The notes below the pieces were generated by a model that ran no database searches, was not told where the DNA came from, and was given only the letters and a program-made list of their open reading frames with translations. DNA of 64,000 nt from UBA7672 sp963738625 (GTDB lineage: Bacteria; Pseudomonadota; Alphaproteobacteria; Caulobacterales; Hyphomonadaceae). Location of the stretch: contig CAVTXH010000017.1 in NCBI GenBank assembly GCA_963738625.1, positions 124,001 to 188,000 on the forward strand, in the 5' to 3' direction. Made by a program: the position numbers and the translations under genes. Below, piece after piece: positions 43,598 through 52,339 of this stretch. Each line of letters starts with the position of its first letter. Position 1 is the stretch's first letter.

Positions 43598-44583
43598 TTG
43601 CGCGCAGCTTTCACCGGCGTCACGTCGATCGGCAGTCCCGGCACAAGCCCGGCGCTGGCTGCGGGCGCCGCCTCCACAAGGAACACCATCCGGTTGCGCC
43701 TCTCGCGGCTGTAGATCACCGGAGGAGTGAATTCGGGACGCGGCGACACGTAGGAGATTTTCGCCGACAGATCCTTTGCGCATCCGTCGCATGCGAAGCT
43801 GACGCTCGCGCCGATCGGATAATTCGCGACCTGATCCTGCGGCACGAAGAACCTCAGGCGCACCCGGCCGGCGGGCAGGAGAGAGAGCACGGGCGCATTC
43901 GCGGGGACCCACTCGCCGAGCTGGAAGAACACGTCCTCGACGCGCCCCGCCGCCGGTGCGGTCGGCGCAAGATCCGTTAGACGCGACTCGGCGGCGTTCA
44001 GCGCCGCTTCCGCCTGGCGCACGCGGTCTTCGGCTGCGCGCGCCTGATCCTCGCGCTGGCCCATCTTCGCAACCTGCAGCTGTTTCTCCAGCGCGCGGAC
44101 ATTTGCCCGCGCCGTGTCGCGCGAGGCGACGGCCGCATCCAGCTGCGCGCGGGATGCGGCCCCGGCTTCGGCAAGCGGCTGCACACGCTTGAGCGAAGTC
44201 TCCGCCTCGTTGAGCACGGCGCGAGCGGAGGCGAGTTGCGCCTCGAACACGCCAAGTTCGGCCGGGCGCTGGCCCCGCCTTGCGTCGATTGCGAGGGCCC
44301 TGGCCGCCGCTGTTTCCGCCGCCGCCTGGTCGCGCACGGCTGCGCCCTGCGAAGGGTCGATCGCGAACAGCGGCGCGCCGGCTGCAACCTCGTCGCCACG
44401 CTGCACGTCGATGCGCACGAGGCGGCCGGCAAGGGGCGACGCCGGATAGAGCGCCTCGCCTTCGACATAGCCGGACAGCGTTGCGCCATTCGGCCCGCCG
44501 CGTCCGAAGGCGAGGAAGGTTGCGAGTGCGGCGGCTGAGAGAAGAAGAGCGCCGACGAGTATCTGCTGCGGTTTCGGTTTCAT
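43594..44583 (-). CDS. HlyD-family membrane fusion protein
   Basis: A 329-residue periplasmic adaptor of a type like YbhG. N-terminal helix (ILVGALLLSAAALATFLAFG), lipoyl half-motif (ASPLAGRLVRIDVQRGDEVA), a long helical hairpin (about 75-215), and a beta-barrel with APTAPAAGRVEDVFFQLGEW. The end is YSRERRNRMVFLVEA. Links the ABC permease to an outer membrane channel. Four-base overlaps with both neighbours indicate a tight operon. Confidence 0.9.
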   Translation of the reverse strand: MKPKPQQILVGALLLSAAALATFLAFGRGGPNGATLSGYVEGEALYPASPLAGRLVRIDVQRGDEVAAGAPLFAIDPSQGAAVRDQAAAETAAARALAIDARRGQRPAELGVFEAQLASARAVLNEAETSLKRVQPLAEAGAASRAQLDAAVASRDTARANVRALEKQLQVAKMGQREDQARAAEDRVRQAEAALNAAESRLTDLAPTAPAAGRVEDVFFQLGEWVPANAPVLSLLPAGRVRLRFFVPQDQVANYPIGASVSFACDGCAKDLSAKISYVSPRPEFTPPVIYSRERRNRMVFLVEAAPAASAGLVPGLPIDVTPVKAARK

Positions 44584-45287
44584 GGCTTTGCGCCTGTCGT
44601 CAGAAGTCCGGGCAGCATGGTTTCGAGATGCTGCTGCATGAGGGCGGGGATGTCGAAAGGCTTCGCCCCGACGGGGACAAACGTCTCGCGGAAGATCACG
44701 GCGGTGAGCAGAGGGCCGATGATTGTCAGCGCGTAGTGGCGCGGATCGCCGGCGCGAACCTCGCCGCGCTCCTGCGCCCGCGCAATCACGTTGGTCAGCA
44801 CGCCGATCCCCTTGACGATGATGTCGTCGTGCCAGACGCGGGCGATCTCGGGGAAGTTGCCGGACTCACCGACAACCATCTTGACTACCTTGCCCATGTT
44901 GGACTGGTCGGCGAGCATGGCCAAGCGCGGGGCCATCATGCGGATCAGCTGCTCGAACGGTCCGGGAAAGCTCAGCGCGAACGTCTCGATCGCGCCGATG
45001 TTCGGCGCCACCGCGTCCTTCACGACGGCTTGGAAGATATCTTCCTTGGTCTCGAAGTAGAGATAGAGAGCGCCCTTCGAGACGCCGGCGCGCTGAGCGA
45101 TGTCGTCAAGCCGGGCGGCGGCAAAGCCCTTCTCGGCAAACACCTCGTAAGCCGCGCGAACAATTTCCACGGGGCGCGCTTCCGCCCGCCGCCGCCATTT
45201 CGGCGCGGCGGCAGCGTCCGGCTTGGCGGCTTCGGCCTTGTTTTTCGCTTTTTTGAGCGGTTTGGCGGGCGGGGAGAGTCTGGGCAT
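44580..45287 (-). CDS. TetR-family repressor of the HlyD-ABC exporter
   Basis: A 235-residue TetR regulator, first gene of the operon. The N-terminal 38 residues are Lys/Ala/Pro-rich. The HTH follows: EIVRAAYEVFAEKGFAAARL, DDIAQRAGVSKGALYLYFET and KEDIFQAVV. The C-terminal ligand domain has LIRMMAPRLAMLADQSNMGK. A 32-base palindrome just upstream of the start is the likely operator, giving autoregulation of the exporter. Ligand unknown. Confidence 0.92.
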   Translation of the reverse strand: MPRLSPPAKPLKKAKNKAEAAKPDAAAAPKWRRRAEARPVEIVRAAYEVFAEKGFAAARLDDIAQRAGVSKGALYLYFETKEDIFQAVVKDAVAPNIGAIETFALSFPGPFEQLIRMMAPRLAMLADQSNMGKVVKMVVGESGNFPEIARVWHDDIIVKGIGVLTNVIARAQERGEVRAGDPRHYALTIIGPLLTAVIFRETFVPVGAKPFDIPALMQQHLETMLPGLLTTGAKP

Positions 45288-45295
45288 GACGGCTC

Positions 45296-45327
45296 TTGTA
45301 TATAACTGACCAGTCAGTTATATACAA
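45296..45327. promoter_or_regulatory. Palindromic TetR operator
   Basis: TTGTATATAACTGA (45296-45309), CCAG, TCAGTTATATACAA (45314-45327): perfect 14-base arms around four bases. It starts nine bases upstream of the tetR start and is strikingly AT-rich for this genome. The TATATA cores may overlap the -10 region, so a bound repressor would block RNA polymerase. Confidence 0.8.
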
Positions 45328-45541
45328 CATGGCCGGCCTGGGAGTAAAGAGAAGAGCGCAAGATTTTTTGAAAGGCTGGGGCGGTCCGCGAAGCAGACGA
45401 ACTGGCCAGCAGCCCTGCGAAGGGCGGCCACATGCCGAGACCTCGCCCCCTGCGCTCCGCGCCCCCGGGTTCCGGATTTCGCAAAGGCTCGCGCACCGGC
45501 GGATGCGCCGCTAATGTGCTGAGGAGGTTATAGGACGGCGC

Positions 45542-45949
45542 ATGCCCAAGACCTGGAGGCAAAAGCTCGAGAGCGGCAAGCCCGCTCACGTCGAGACGTT
45601 GACGAAGGCATTCGGCGGCGCCCCGAAGGGCGCGAGGATGTTGGTTGGCACGCCACGCCTGATCGACGGCTACATGCGTACGGTGCCTGAAGGCGAAGCG
45701 CGATCCGTGGTGCAGATGCGGAGCGATCTCGCGAAAGCTCACAAGGCCGATATCGCTTGCCCTCTCTCTACCAGCATCTTTGCGAGGATCGCCGCCGAAG
45801 CGGCGCTGGAAGAAATGGCGCAAGGCAAGCCCGTGGACGCGGTGACGCCATTCTGGCGGGTGATCGACGAAAAGAGCCCAATAGCGAGACGTTTGTCCTG
45901 CGGTCCGGATTTCATCGAAATGCGGCGGCGGCTGGAGCGTCGCGTCTGA
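45542..45949 (+). CDS. Conserved protein of the MGMT-like family
   Basis: A 135-residue protein (PKTWRQKLESGKPAHVETLT, ARMLVGTPRLIDGYMRTVP, VVQMRSDLAKAHKADIACPL, STSIFARIAAEAALEE, VDAVTPFWRVIDEKSPIARR). This pattern matches proteins often annotated as MGMT family (alkylguanine-DNA methyltransferase-like). The catalytic PCHR motif of true Ogt/Ada is absent; a single Cys in ADIACPLST is the conserved one. Function unproven. Confidence 0.6.
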   Translation: MPKTWRQKLESGKPAHVETLTKAFGGAPKGARMLVGTPRLIDGYMRTVPEGEARSVVQMRSDLAKAHKADIACPLSTSIFARIAAEAALEEMAQGKPVDAVTPFWRVIDEKSPIARRLSCGPDFIEMRRRLERRV

Positions 45950-46370
45950 GGAAGCGAAGGCTAAGAAAGCCTCAGCCTATTTGGTTCACAGGATGGCCTT
46001 CGCCGTCGCCGATCCCAAAAAGAGCATTGCCGACGAGCCAGTCGAAGGATTGAGCAATTGACCGGTTTCAAACCGTAGCGCGGCCCAGTCGTCACCTGCA
46101 GATGTGAGGTTGTGCCGCGCGGAAACCCGCGCGCCGCGCTGGCTCCAGCGCAAAATCAAACTCGCCCGTCTCCCGACTCGCGTCAGCGAGGCCGCACCCG
46201 TTTGCGGGTCCGCGACCAAGCGGATGTGAAAAATCCGCTCTTAGTTGCCGCAGCGTTTTGGGGGGCGGTTAACGAACCGGTAACCTCGTAGAACCCGAGG
46301 GAAGGAAGGGTCATTAAACCAATGGCTGGTAAAGATAGCGCGCGATTTCGTTTACGGCGGGCTTTTGCGT
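45950..46370. other. Intergenic region before the hybrid kinase
   Basis: About 420 bases without a supportable gene. A small AGGCT/AGCCT hairpin lies at 45958-45972. TTAA-N7-GTAA at 46268-46282 is one base from a CtrA box, 88 bases before the kinase start. A reverse-strand open frame at 45986-46219 has no recognisable domain or start signal. Confidence 0.45.
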
Positions 46371-48668
46371 ATGACGTCCCAACCCACGCTTTTGGACAAT
46401 CCGGATGTTGCGCTGGCTGTGCTGGCCGCAACGCCATGCGCGGTGATCGACCAGCGTGAGCGGATTGTCGAGGTCAACGCCGCCTTCGCGGCCAAGCTCA
46501 ACCGTCCCGTCGCCAACCTCATCGGCGTCGAGCTTCTGCAGCTGATGCGCGGCGCCGCGCTGGACGAAGCGCACTCCCAGGGCGCCAATTGCTATCGCCT
46601 CAAGTCGGGGCAGGGTGAATGCTGGGTGCGCCTGCATCGCGTATCCCTTCCCACGCGTGTCGTGGTCTCGCTGGTCGACGTCACCGAAGAGTGGCGCGCG
46701 CTGACCATGATAGTCGCCTCGCGCGCCGTGCACGACCGCCTTCTGGCCGATGCGGAAGTCGGCGCCTGGCGCTACGATCCAGACGCCGAACTGTATCATT
46801 TCTCCAGCCATCTTTCGCTCGGCCACATGGAAGCGGCCAAGCCCGTGCCGCTGGCCAGCCTGAAGAACGTCCAGCATCCCGACGACATCGACAAGGACGA
46901 GGCGATCCGCCAGCGCCTCACCACCCAGGGCGGCGCCGACATCGGCGAAATCCGCGTCCGGTCGGCCGCCGGGGAGTGGGCCACGATGCGCGTGCACTAC
47001 CGCAGCGGCCGCCAGCTGCCGTCGGGCAAGTACGAAATGTTCGGCATGAGCCAGAACATGACCGACTCCGCGCGCGCGCGCGACCAGGCCGACACCATGT
47101 CAGAGCGCCTCGAAATGGCGATGTCGGCGGCCAACGCCGGCGTCTACGAGATCGACCTGCGCACCGCCCAGCGCTGGTCGTCCGAACAGTTCAAGCAACT
47201 CATGGGGCCTGAGGCCTTGGAGCGCGAGCAGATCGCGCCCTTCGGCATGTACATGGACGACGAGCAGGAGCGCGTCCGCGAAAGCTGGTCGCGCTGCCTC
47301 AAGACGGGCGTCACGCAAGGCATAGATACCCGCCTCTACTGCCCCGAGGGCGATGGCCGGTGGGTGCGCATGTTCACGCGTGTGCAGCACGATGCTCAGG
47401 GCGTTCCGGTGAGGGCGGTCGGGCTGATGCTCGACATCGACAGCCACAAGCGACAGGAGCTGGCGCTGATCGAGGCCATGCGGCAGGCCGATGCGGCGAC
47501 GGTCGCGAAGTCGAATTTCCTCGCCTCGATGAGCCACGAGATTCGCACGCCGCTCAACGGCATTCTCGGCATGACGCAGGTGCTTGCGGCCGACGAACTC
47601 ACAGAGGCGCAGAAGGAGCGCGTCAGCGTGATCTCGGAATCGGGCCAGACGCTGATGGCGCTGCTCAACGACGTGCTCGACATCTCCAAGATCGAAGCCG
47701 GCAAGATGGAGATCGCAGGCGTCGAGGGCGATCTGGCGCTCACGCTCGAGCGAATGCGTCAGCTCTTCCAGGCGCGCGCGCAGGAACGCGGCCTGTCGGT
47801 CAAGCTCGAAATGCCTGCCGGCCTGCCGAAGCAGCTGCGCTACGATCCGGTGCGCGTGCGCCAATGCGTCGGCAACCTTCTCTCCAACGCCATCAAGTTC
47901 ACGGAGCAGGGCAAGATAACGATTGCGCTCACAGCCGAGATGATTGGCGAGACCGCGTGGCTGGCGAAGATCGCGGTTACCGACACCGGTATCGGCATGG
48001 ACGAGGCGACGGTGCAGCGCCTGTTCGGCGCCTTCACGCAAGCCGACGGCTCGATCTCGCGGCGCTTTGGCGGCTCGGGCCTGGGGCTTGCTATCACGCG
48101 CCAGCTTGCGCGGCTGATGGGCGGCGACGTCGGCGTCGAGAGCAAGCCCGGCGAGGGCTCAACCTTCTATTTCACTTTCGTAGCCGAAGCCGCGGCGGAG
48201 CGTGCGGCCGCCGAAGCAACGGACGGCGACGAGGCGGCGCCGGCCGAGCCGCCGCGCAATGTGGCAGGCGCCCGCGTGCTGCTGGTCGATGACAACGCCG
48301 TCAACCGCCAGGTCGTGAAGCTTTTCATGGCGCAGCTCGGACCTCAGATCGTCGAGGCGATGAACGGCCAGGAAGCGCTCGACAGGCTGGAGGAACAGCC
48401 CTTCGATATCGTGCTGCTCGACGTGCACATGCCGGTGCTCGACGGCAAGGAGACGATCAAGCGCATCCGGGCGAGCGACAAGCCGTGGCGCGGCATTCCG
48501 GTGATTGCGCTGACCGCCGATGCGATGAGCGGCGACAAGGAACGCTATCTCGGCATGGGGATGAGCGACTACATCGCAAAGCCGATCGACGCGCGCGAGC
48601 TCGCGACGAAATATGTCGGCATGCTGGAGGGCAAGCCTCTCGTCGCCAAGCCGGCCATGGTCGCCTGA
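46371..48668 (+). CDS. Hybrid sensor histidine kinase/response regulator
   Basis: A 765-residue cytoplasmic hybrid kinase. Two or three PAS-like domains lie at about 10-370 (VLAATPCAVIDQRERIVEVN; EVGAWRYDPDAELYHFSSHL; MSAANAGVYEIDLRTAQRWS). HisKA has ASMSHEIRTPLNGILGMTQ with His389. The ATPase has RVRQCVGNLLSNAIKF, TDTGIGMDE and GGSGLGLAIT. A C-terminal receiver (VLLVDDNAVNRQVVK, VLLDVHMPVLDG with Asp684, ALTADAMSG, KP) completes it. No membrane helix. ATG 46371 is preferred over the in-frame TTG 46365. Confidence 0.93.
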   Translation: MTSQPTLLDNPDVALAVLAATPCAVIDQRERIVEVNAAFAAKLNRPVANLIGVELLQLMRGAALDEAHSQGANCYRLKSGQGECWVRLHRVSLPTRVVVSLVDVTEEWRALTMIVASRAVHDRLLADAEVGAWRYDPDAELYHFSSHLSLGHMEAAKPVPLASLKNVQHPDDIDKDEAIRQRLTTQGGADIGEIRVRSAAGEWATMRVHYRSGRQLPSGKYEMFGMSQNMTDSARARDQADTMSERLEMAMSAANAGVYEIDLRTAQRWSSEQFKQLMGPEALEREQIAPFGMYMDDEQERVRESWSRCLKTGVTQGIDTRLYCPEGDGRWVRMFTRVQHDAQGVPVRAVGLMLDIDSHKRQELALIEAMRQADAATVAKSNFLASMSHEIRTPLNGILGMTQVLAADELTEAQKERVSVISESGQTLMALLNDVLDISKIEAGKMEIAGVEGDLALTLERMRQLFQARAQERGLSVKLEMPAGLPKQLRYDPVRVRQCVGNLLSNAIKFTEQGKITIALTAEMIGETAWLAKIAVTDTGIGMDEATVQRLFGAFTQADGSISRRFGGSGLGLAITRQLARLMGGDVGVESKPGEGSTFYFTFVAEAAAERAAAEATDGDEAAPAEPPRNVAGARVLLVDDNAVNRQVVKLFMAQLGPQIVEAMNGQEALDRLEEQPFDIVLLDVHMPVLDGKETIKRIRASDKPWRGIPVIALTADAMSGDKERYLGMGMSDYIAKPIDARELATKYVGMLEGKPLVAKPAMVA

Positions 48669-48814
48669 CGCCTCCCAGCCTCCCGACATTGTGAGCCTCC
48701 GCGCCGCCGCTGTCGTCGCGTCATTCTTTCTGCGCGCGGAAACCGGGCCTATGCTTCCAGCCGATGCATGGAGAGGGCGAAAACGCTCGCCGCGCCGCTC
48801 CTGGAGGAGACACA

Positions 48815-49882
48815 ATGAAATCCGCACTCGCTTCATGCGCCGCAGCGCTGCTGACGCAGGCTCTGTCCGCGACCGCGCAGACGCCCTATTCGCCGCCGCG
48901 TACGCCGGACGGGAAGCCTGACCTGCAGGGCGTCTGGTCAAACCAGTCGCTCACCAATCTGTCGCGCACGCCCAACATGAAGCTGAGCGTGACAAAGGAC
49001 GAGGCGAAGGAGCTGGTGAAGGACAATCCCTGGATCCTTCTGGCCCAGAGCGAGGAGGGCGCCTCCAAACTCAATGACGGCCTGCTGGAGGACAAGAACA
49101 ACGACCGCGGCTACAACACGTTCTGGATCGATCCAGGCGTCGAGTTCGCCACCGTTAAGGGCGAGATCCGCACCTCATGGATTGTCGATCCCGCAGATGG
49201 CCGCGTGCCTGTCTCGCCGGCGGGCCAGAAGGCGCGGGCCGATGCGAGCGCGCCAAAGCGCGCGACGATGTATCAGGGGCCGGAGACGCTGCCGATCGCG
49301 GAGCGCTGCCTGATCGGCTTCACCGGCGCGGGCGGGCCGGGCATGCTGAACACGATCTACAACAACAACTATCAGATCGTGCAGACGAAAGATTCGGTGA
49401 TGATCCTCGTCGAGATGGTGCACGATGCGCGCATCGTTCCGATCGCCGCGGACAGGGGGGCCGTCAAACACAAGCCCAACGTGATCACGCCCTGGCTGGG
49501 CGACAGCGTCGGCTGGTGGGAAGGCGACACGCTTGTCGTCGAAACGGTCAACGTCAATCCGCAACAGGGCGCGCAGGGCCAGATCATTCTCAGCCCGCAG
49601 GCCAAGGTCACGGAGAAATTCAGCCGCGTGGCGGACAAGCAGATCTTCTACGAGTTCATCGTCGACGATCCCGCCTACTACACGCAGACTTGGCGCGCCG
49701 AGCAGAGCCTCAACAAGCGCGAGGAGTCGGTCTACGAATATGCCTGCCACGAGGGCAATTATGCTATGGAAGGCATTCTCGGCGGAGCTCGTATTCTCGA
49801 AGCGCAGGGCAAGGCGAACAAGCCAGGGCCCGGCATTTTCGGGCCGAACGCCCCGCCGCCACGACCGCGCGCTGGGGAATAG
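48815..49882 (+). CDS. Exported protein of unknown function
   Basis: A 355-residue protein with a signal peptide (ALASCAAALLTQALSATAQT, cut near residue 21) and a GGAGGAG ribosome site before ATG 48815. The start PRTPDGKPDLQGVWSNQSL and inner WIVDPADGRVPVSPAGQK and GWWEGDTLVVETVNVNP are typical of a secreted family common in Acidobacteria and Caulobacterales, function unknown. Its stop directly abuts the ATG of the SDR gene, so the two are probably coupled. Confidence 0.8.
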   Translation: MKSALASCAAALLTQALSATAQTPYSPPRTPDGKPDLQGVWSNQSLTNLSRTPNMKLSVTKDEAKELVKDNPWILLAQSEEGASKLNDGLLEDKNNDRGYNTFWIDPGVEFATVKGEIRTSWIVDPADGRVPVSPAGQKARADASAPKRATMYQGPETLPIAERCLIGFTGAGGPGMLNTIYNNNYQIVQTKDSVMILVEMVHDARIVPIAADRGAVKHKPNVITPWLGDSVGWWEGDTLVVETVNVNPQQGAQGQIILSPQAKVTEKFSRVADKQIFYEFIVDDPAYYTQTWRAEQSLNKREESVYEYACHEGNYAMEGILGGARILEAQGKANKPGPGIFGPNAPPPRPRAGE

Positions 49883-50596
49883 ATGGCCGAGCCAAGGAAC
49901 GTTTTCCTCACCGACCTGCGCGGTTTCGCCAATCCCGTGATCGCGGAAAAGCTGCGTGCGGCCGGAGCGCGGGTGATCGCCTGCGATCCAGGGATAGAGT
50001 CGGACGGCGAGGAAAGCGGCATCGAGGCGATCGGCTGGGCCTCGCCCGCCGATCTCGTCGCAAGCGCAACACAGCGTTTCGGCGGCAGGCTGGACGCAAT
50101 CCTGATTTCCTCCGCCATGCCGGCGCCGCGCATCAAGGCAGAAGACCTGACAATCGAAATCCTGATGCCGTATTTCCAGCGGCTGGCGGCTGAATCGATA
50201 GCCTTCGCCGGAGCGGCCGCCAAAGCGATGCGGCCGAACAAGGCCGGGCGCATCGTGTTCGGCTCTTCGTCGGGTCCTATCGGCGGCATACCGGGCTTCG
50301 CCGCCTACGCCGCGGCGCGCTCGGCGGTGAACGGCGTCGTGCGCACGCTGGCGCTGGAGTTGGCGGCGGACGGGATTTCGGTGAATGCGGTGGCGGCCAA
50401 TTTCATCCAGACCGAGACCTACTATCCCAAGGCCCTGCTCAATGATCCGGTGAGGGGACCGAAGCTGCTGGCGCGCGTGCCTATGGGCAGGCTGGGCGAG
50501 GCGGAGGAAGTCGCCGCGCTGGTAGAGCTGCTCGTGCTGGGCAGAAGCGGCTTCGTGTCCGGCCAGGTGATCCCGATTTCAGGCGCGTGGTGCTAG
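49883..50596 (+). CDS. SDR-fold protein with halohydrin dehalogenase signature
   Basis: A 237-residue short-chain dehydrogenase fold. The NAD glycine motif is missing; instead there is T10-DLRG-F15-A-N17, close to the T-x4-F-x-G anion-site motif of halohydrin dehalogenases. The catalytic set is S129-x12-Y142-x3-R146 (GSSSGP... YAAAR), with Arg where classical SDRs have Lys. NFIQTETYYP matches the halide-pocket loop of that family. These enzymes eliminate halide from vicinal haloalcohols to give epoxides. A degenerate reductase is the alternative. Confidence 0.8.
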   Translation: MAEPRNVFLTDLRGFANPVIAEKLRAAGARVIACDPGIESDGEESGIEAIGWASPADLVASATQRFGGRLDAILISSAMPAPRIKAEDLTIEILMPYFQRLAAESIAFAGAAAKAMRPNKAGRIVFGSSSGPIGGIPGFAAYAAARSAVNGVVRTLALELAADGISVNAVAANFIQTETYYPKALLNDPVRGPKLLARVPMGRLGEAEEVAALVELLVLGRSGFVSGQVIPISGAWC

Positions 50597-50598
50597 GG

Positions 50599-51207
50599 CT
50601 AGTTGCCGAAGCGTTCTGCGAAAAAGGCGATGACGCGCCTGGATGCCGCCTCGCGCTGGTCGAGCGTATCGCCGAACGTCATGCCGAGCTTGCCTTCGAG
50701 CAGCAGCGTGGCGAGGCCGTGCGCCATCGACCAGGCGGCGATCACCGGAACCAGATCGGGATTGGACTTGTCGGCCGCGGCGCCATGCGCATCGAGCGCC
50801 GTAACCACGGCGTTGAAGCAGCGGTCGGCCTTGGCCTTGGCTTCGGGATAGCGCGACAGGTCGCACATCTCGCAGCGGAACATCAGCTTGAAGACTTCCT
50901 GATGGTTGAGCGCGAAGCGGATATAGGCCTCGCCGATGGCCCGGGCGCGGCTCTGCCGGTCCCTTGCGTGGCCAAGGGCGCTCACCATGTAATCATAGAG
51001 CTTGTCGAAGCCGTCGCCTGCAAGCTCGGCGAGGATCGTCTCGCGGTCGGCGAAGTAGTGATACGGCGCCTGGTGGCTGACGCCGGCGCGGCGCGCGACT
51101 TCGCGCATCGACAGCGCGCCGAGGCCGCCCTCGTTCATAAGCTGAAGACTCGCGTGAAGGATTTCGGCGCGAACGTCATCCTTCGAAGCTACTCTGGTAA
51201 CGGTCAT
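50599..51207 (-). CDS. TetR-family repressor, divergent from the RND pump
   Basis: A 202-residue TetR regulator. HTH: RAEILHASLQLMNEGGLGAL, SMREVARRAGVSHQAPYHYF and ADRETILAELA. The C-terminal domain (RFALNHQEVFKLMFRCEMCD) fits the WHG-type TetR ligand domain. Divergent from the RND adaptor across 80 bases carrying two GACAGTGTC sites. It converges on the SDR gene with two bases between the stops. Confidence 0.92.
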   Translation of the reverse strand: MTVTRVASKDDVRAEILHASLQLMNEGGLGALSMREVARRAGVSHQAPYHYFADRETILAELAGDGFDKLYDYMVSALGHARDRQSRARAIGEAYIRFALNHQEVFKLMFRCEMCDLSRYPEAKAKADRCFNAVVTALDAHGAAADKSNPDLVPVIAAWSMAHGLATLLLEGKLGMTFGDTLDQREAASRRVIAFFAERFGN

Positions 51208-51224
51208 GTGCGGCCTGTGTATGC

Positions 51225-51258
51225 TTGACAGTGTCTATACAATCCTAGACAGTGTCAA
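51225..51258. promoter_or_regulatory. Paired operator sites between tetR and the RND operon
   Basis: GACAGTGTC occurs at 51227-51235 and 51248-51256; each copy is itself a palindrome (GACA-G-TGTC), and the two with their flanks form an imperfect larger palindrome (CTTGACAGTGTCTA ... TAGACAGTGTCAAG). TTGACA -35-like hexamers overlap on both strands. A TetR dimer pair could block both divergent promoters. Confidence 0.65.
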
Positions 51259-51287
51259 GCCAACCCGATAAGTCAATTAGGTGACAC

Positions 51288-52322
51288 ATGCAGAGGGCGC
51301 TGTCAGCTTTGAGTTGGAGGGTATGGTTAACAGCGGGGGCTATGGCCTTGGCCGGTTGCCAGGGCGAAGCCGAAAGTCCCGAGCAGGTATCCGCAACGGC
51401 GCCGCCGCTGGTGGAAACGCTGAAGGTGGCCTCGGCGGAGATAGCCGGAACGATTCGCGCGAGCGGGCTGGTCTCCTACAAACGAGAAACGGCGCTGGCC
51501 TTCGGCGCGCCCGGCGAAATCGAGACGCTCAGCGTCGACGAAGGCGACAAGGTTCATGCTGGCCAGACGCTGGCGACGCTGCGCAAGACAACCGGCGGCG
51601 CGGATGCAGGCGAGTCTTTGCTGGCGCGCCAGACGGCGGAACAGAATTTCGAGCGGATCACCCGCTTGCATGCCAACGGAGCTGCTGCGCAGGTCGATCT
51701 CGACAATGCGCGTTTGGCCCTCGAGCGGGCGCGCGAGCGCGTGGCGGTGACGGCCCCGGCATCCGGGGTGGTGCTGAGGCGCGAGGCGGAGCGCGGGCAG
51801 ATGGTAAGCGCCGGTCAGCCAATCCTGTGGATAGGCGAGGCAAGGACCGGGCTGATCGTACAGGCGCCGGTGACCTCCGCTGAGGTCTCGCGAATCAAGG
51901 TCGGCGACACGGCCACGGTCAACATCCGCGAACGCGGGCCGCTTGCCGGCAAGGTAGCGCGCATCGCCGCCAAGAGTTCGGAATCAACCGGCGCGTTCGA
52001 GATCGAGGTGCTGGTCGATCAGGCCGACGGATTGCGCTCGGGCGAAGTGGCCGAGGTTCTGATCGCCGGAAGGGATGTGGCGGCGCCCATCACGCCGCAG
52101 TTCACTGTGCCCGCGCTCTCGTTGATCGATGCACGCGCCGACCAGGGCATCGTGTTCGTGGTCGATGCCAGCGGCAGGGCGCGCCAGCGCGCGGTCGAGA
52201 CCGGCGGCGTCAGCGACAGGGGCGTTGTCATTCTCAAGGGCCTTGCGCAGGGCGACCGGGTCATCACGCGCGGCGCTTCGATGGTGCGTGACGGCGAACC
52301 TGTCCGGGTTGCGGGCGAGTAG
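51288..52322 (+). CDS. RND efflux periplasmic adaptor lipoprotein
   Basis: A 344-residue AcrA/MdtA-like adaptor. Lipoprotein signal with lipobox LAGC (about residues 20-23). Lipoyl halves ALAFGAPGEIETLSVDEGDK and VTAPASGVVLRREAERGQMV flank a short hairpin; the beta-barrel and membrane-proximal domain end in LKGLAQGDRVITRGASMVRD. It precedes its inner-membrane pump by 17 bases. No outer-membrane TolC gene is next to it. Confidence 0.93.
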   Translation: MQRALSALSWRVWLTAGAMALAGCQGEAESPEQVSATAPPLVETLKVASAEIAGTIRASGLVSYKRETALAFGAPGEIETLSVDEGDKVHAGQTLATLRKTTGGADAGESLLARQTAEQNFERITRLHANGAAAQVDLDNARLALERARERVAVTAPASGVVLRREAERGQMVSAGQPILWIGEARTGLIVQAPVTSAEVSRIKVGDTATVNIRERGPLAGKVARIAAKSSESTGAFEIEVLVDQADGLRSGEVAEVLIAGRDVAAPITPQFTVPALSLIDARADQGIVFVVDASGRARQRAVETGGVSDRGVVILKGLAQGDRVITRGASMVRDGEPVRVAGE

Positions 52323-52339
52323 CGTCGGGGATTGGGGCG

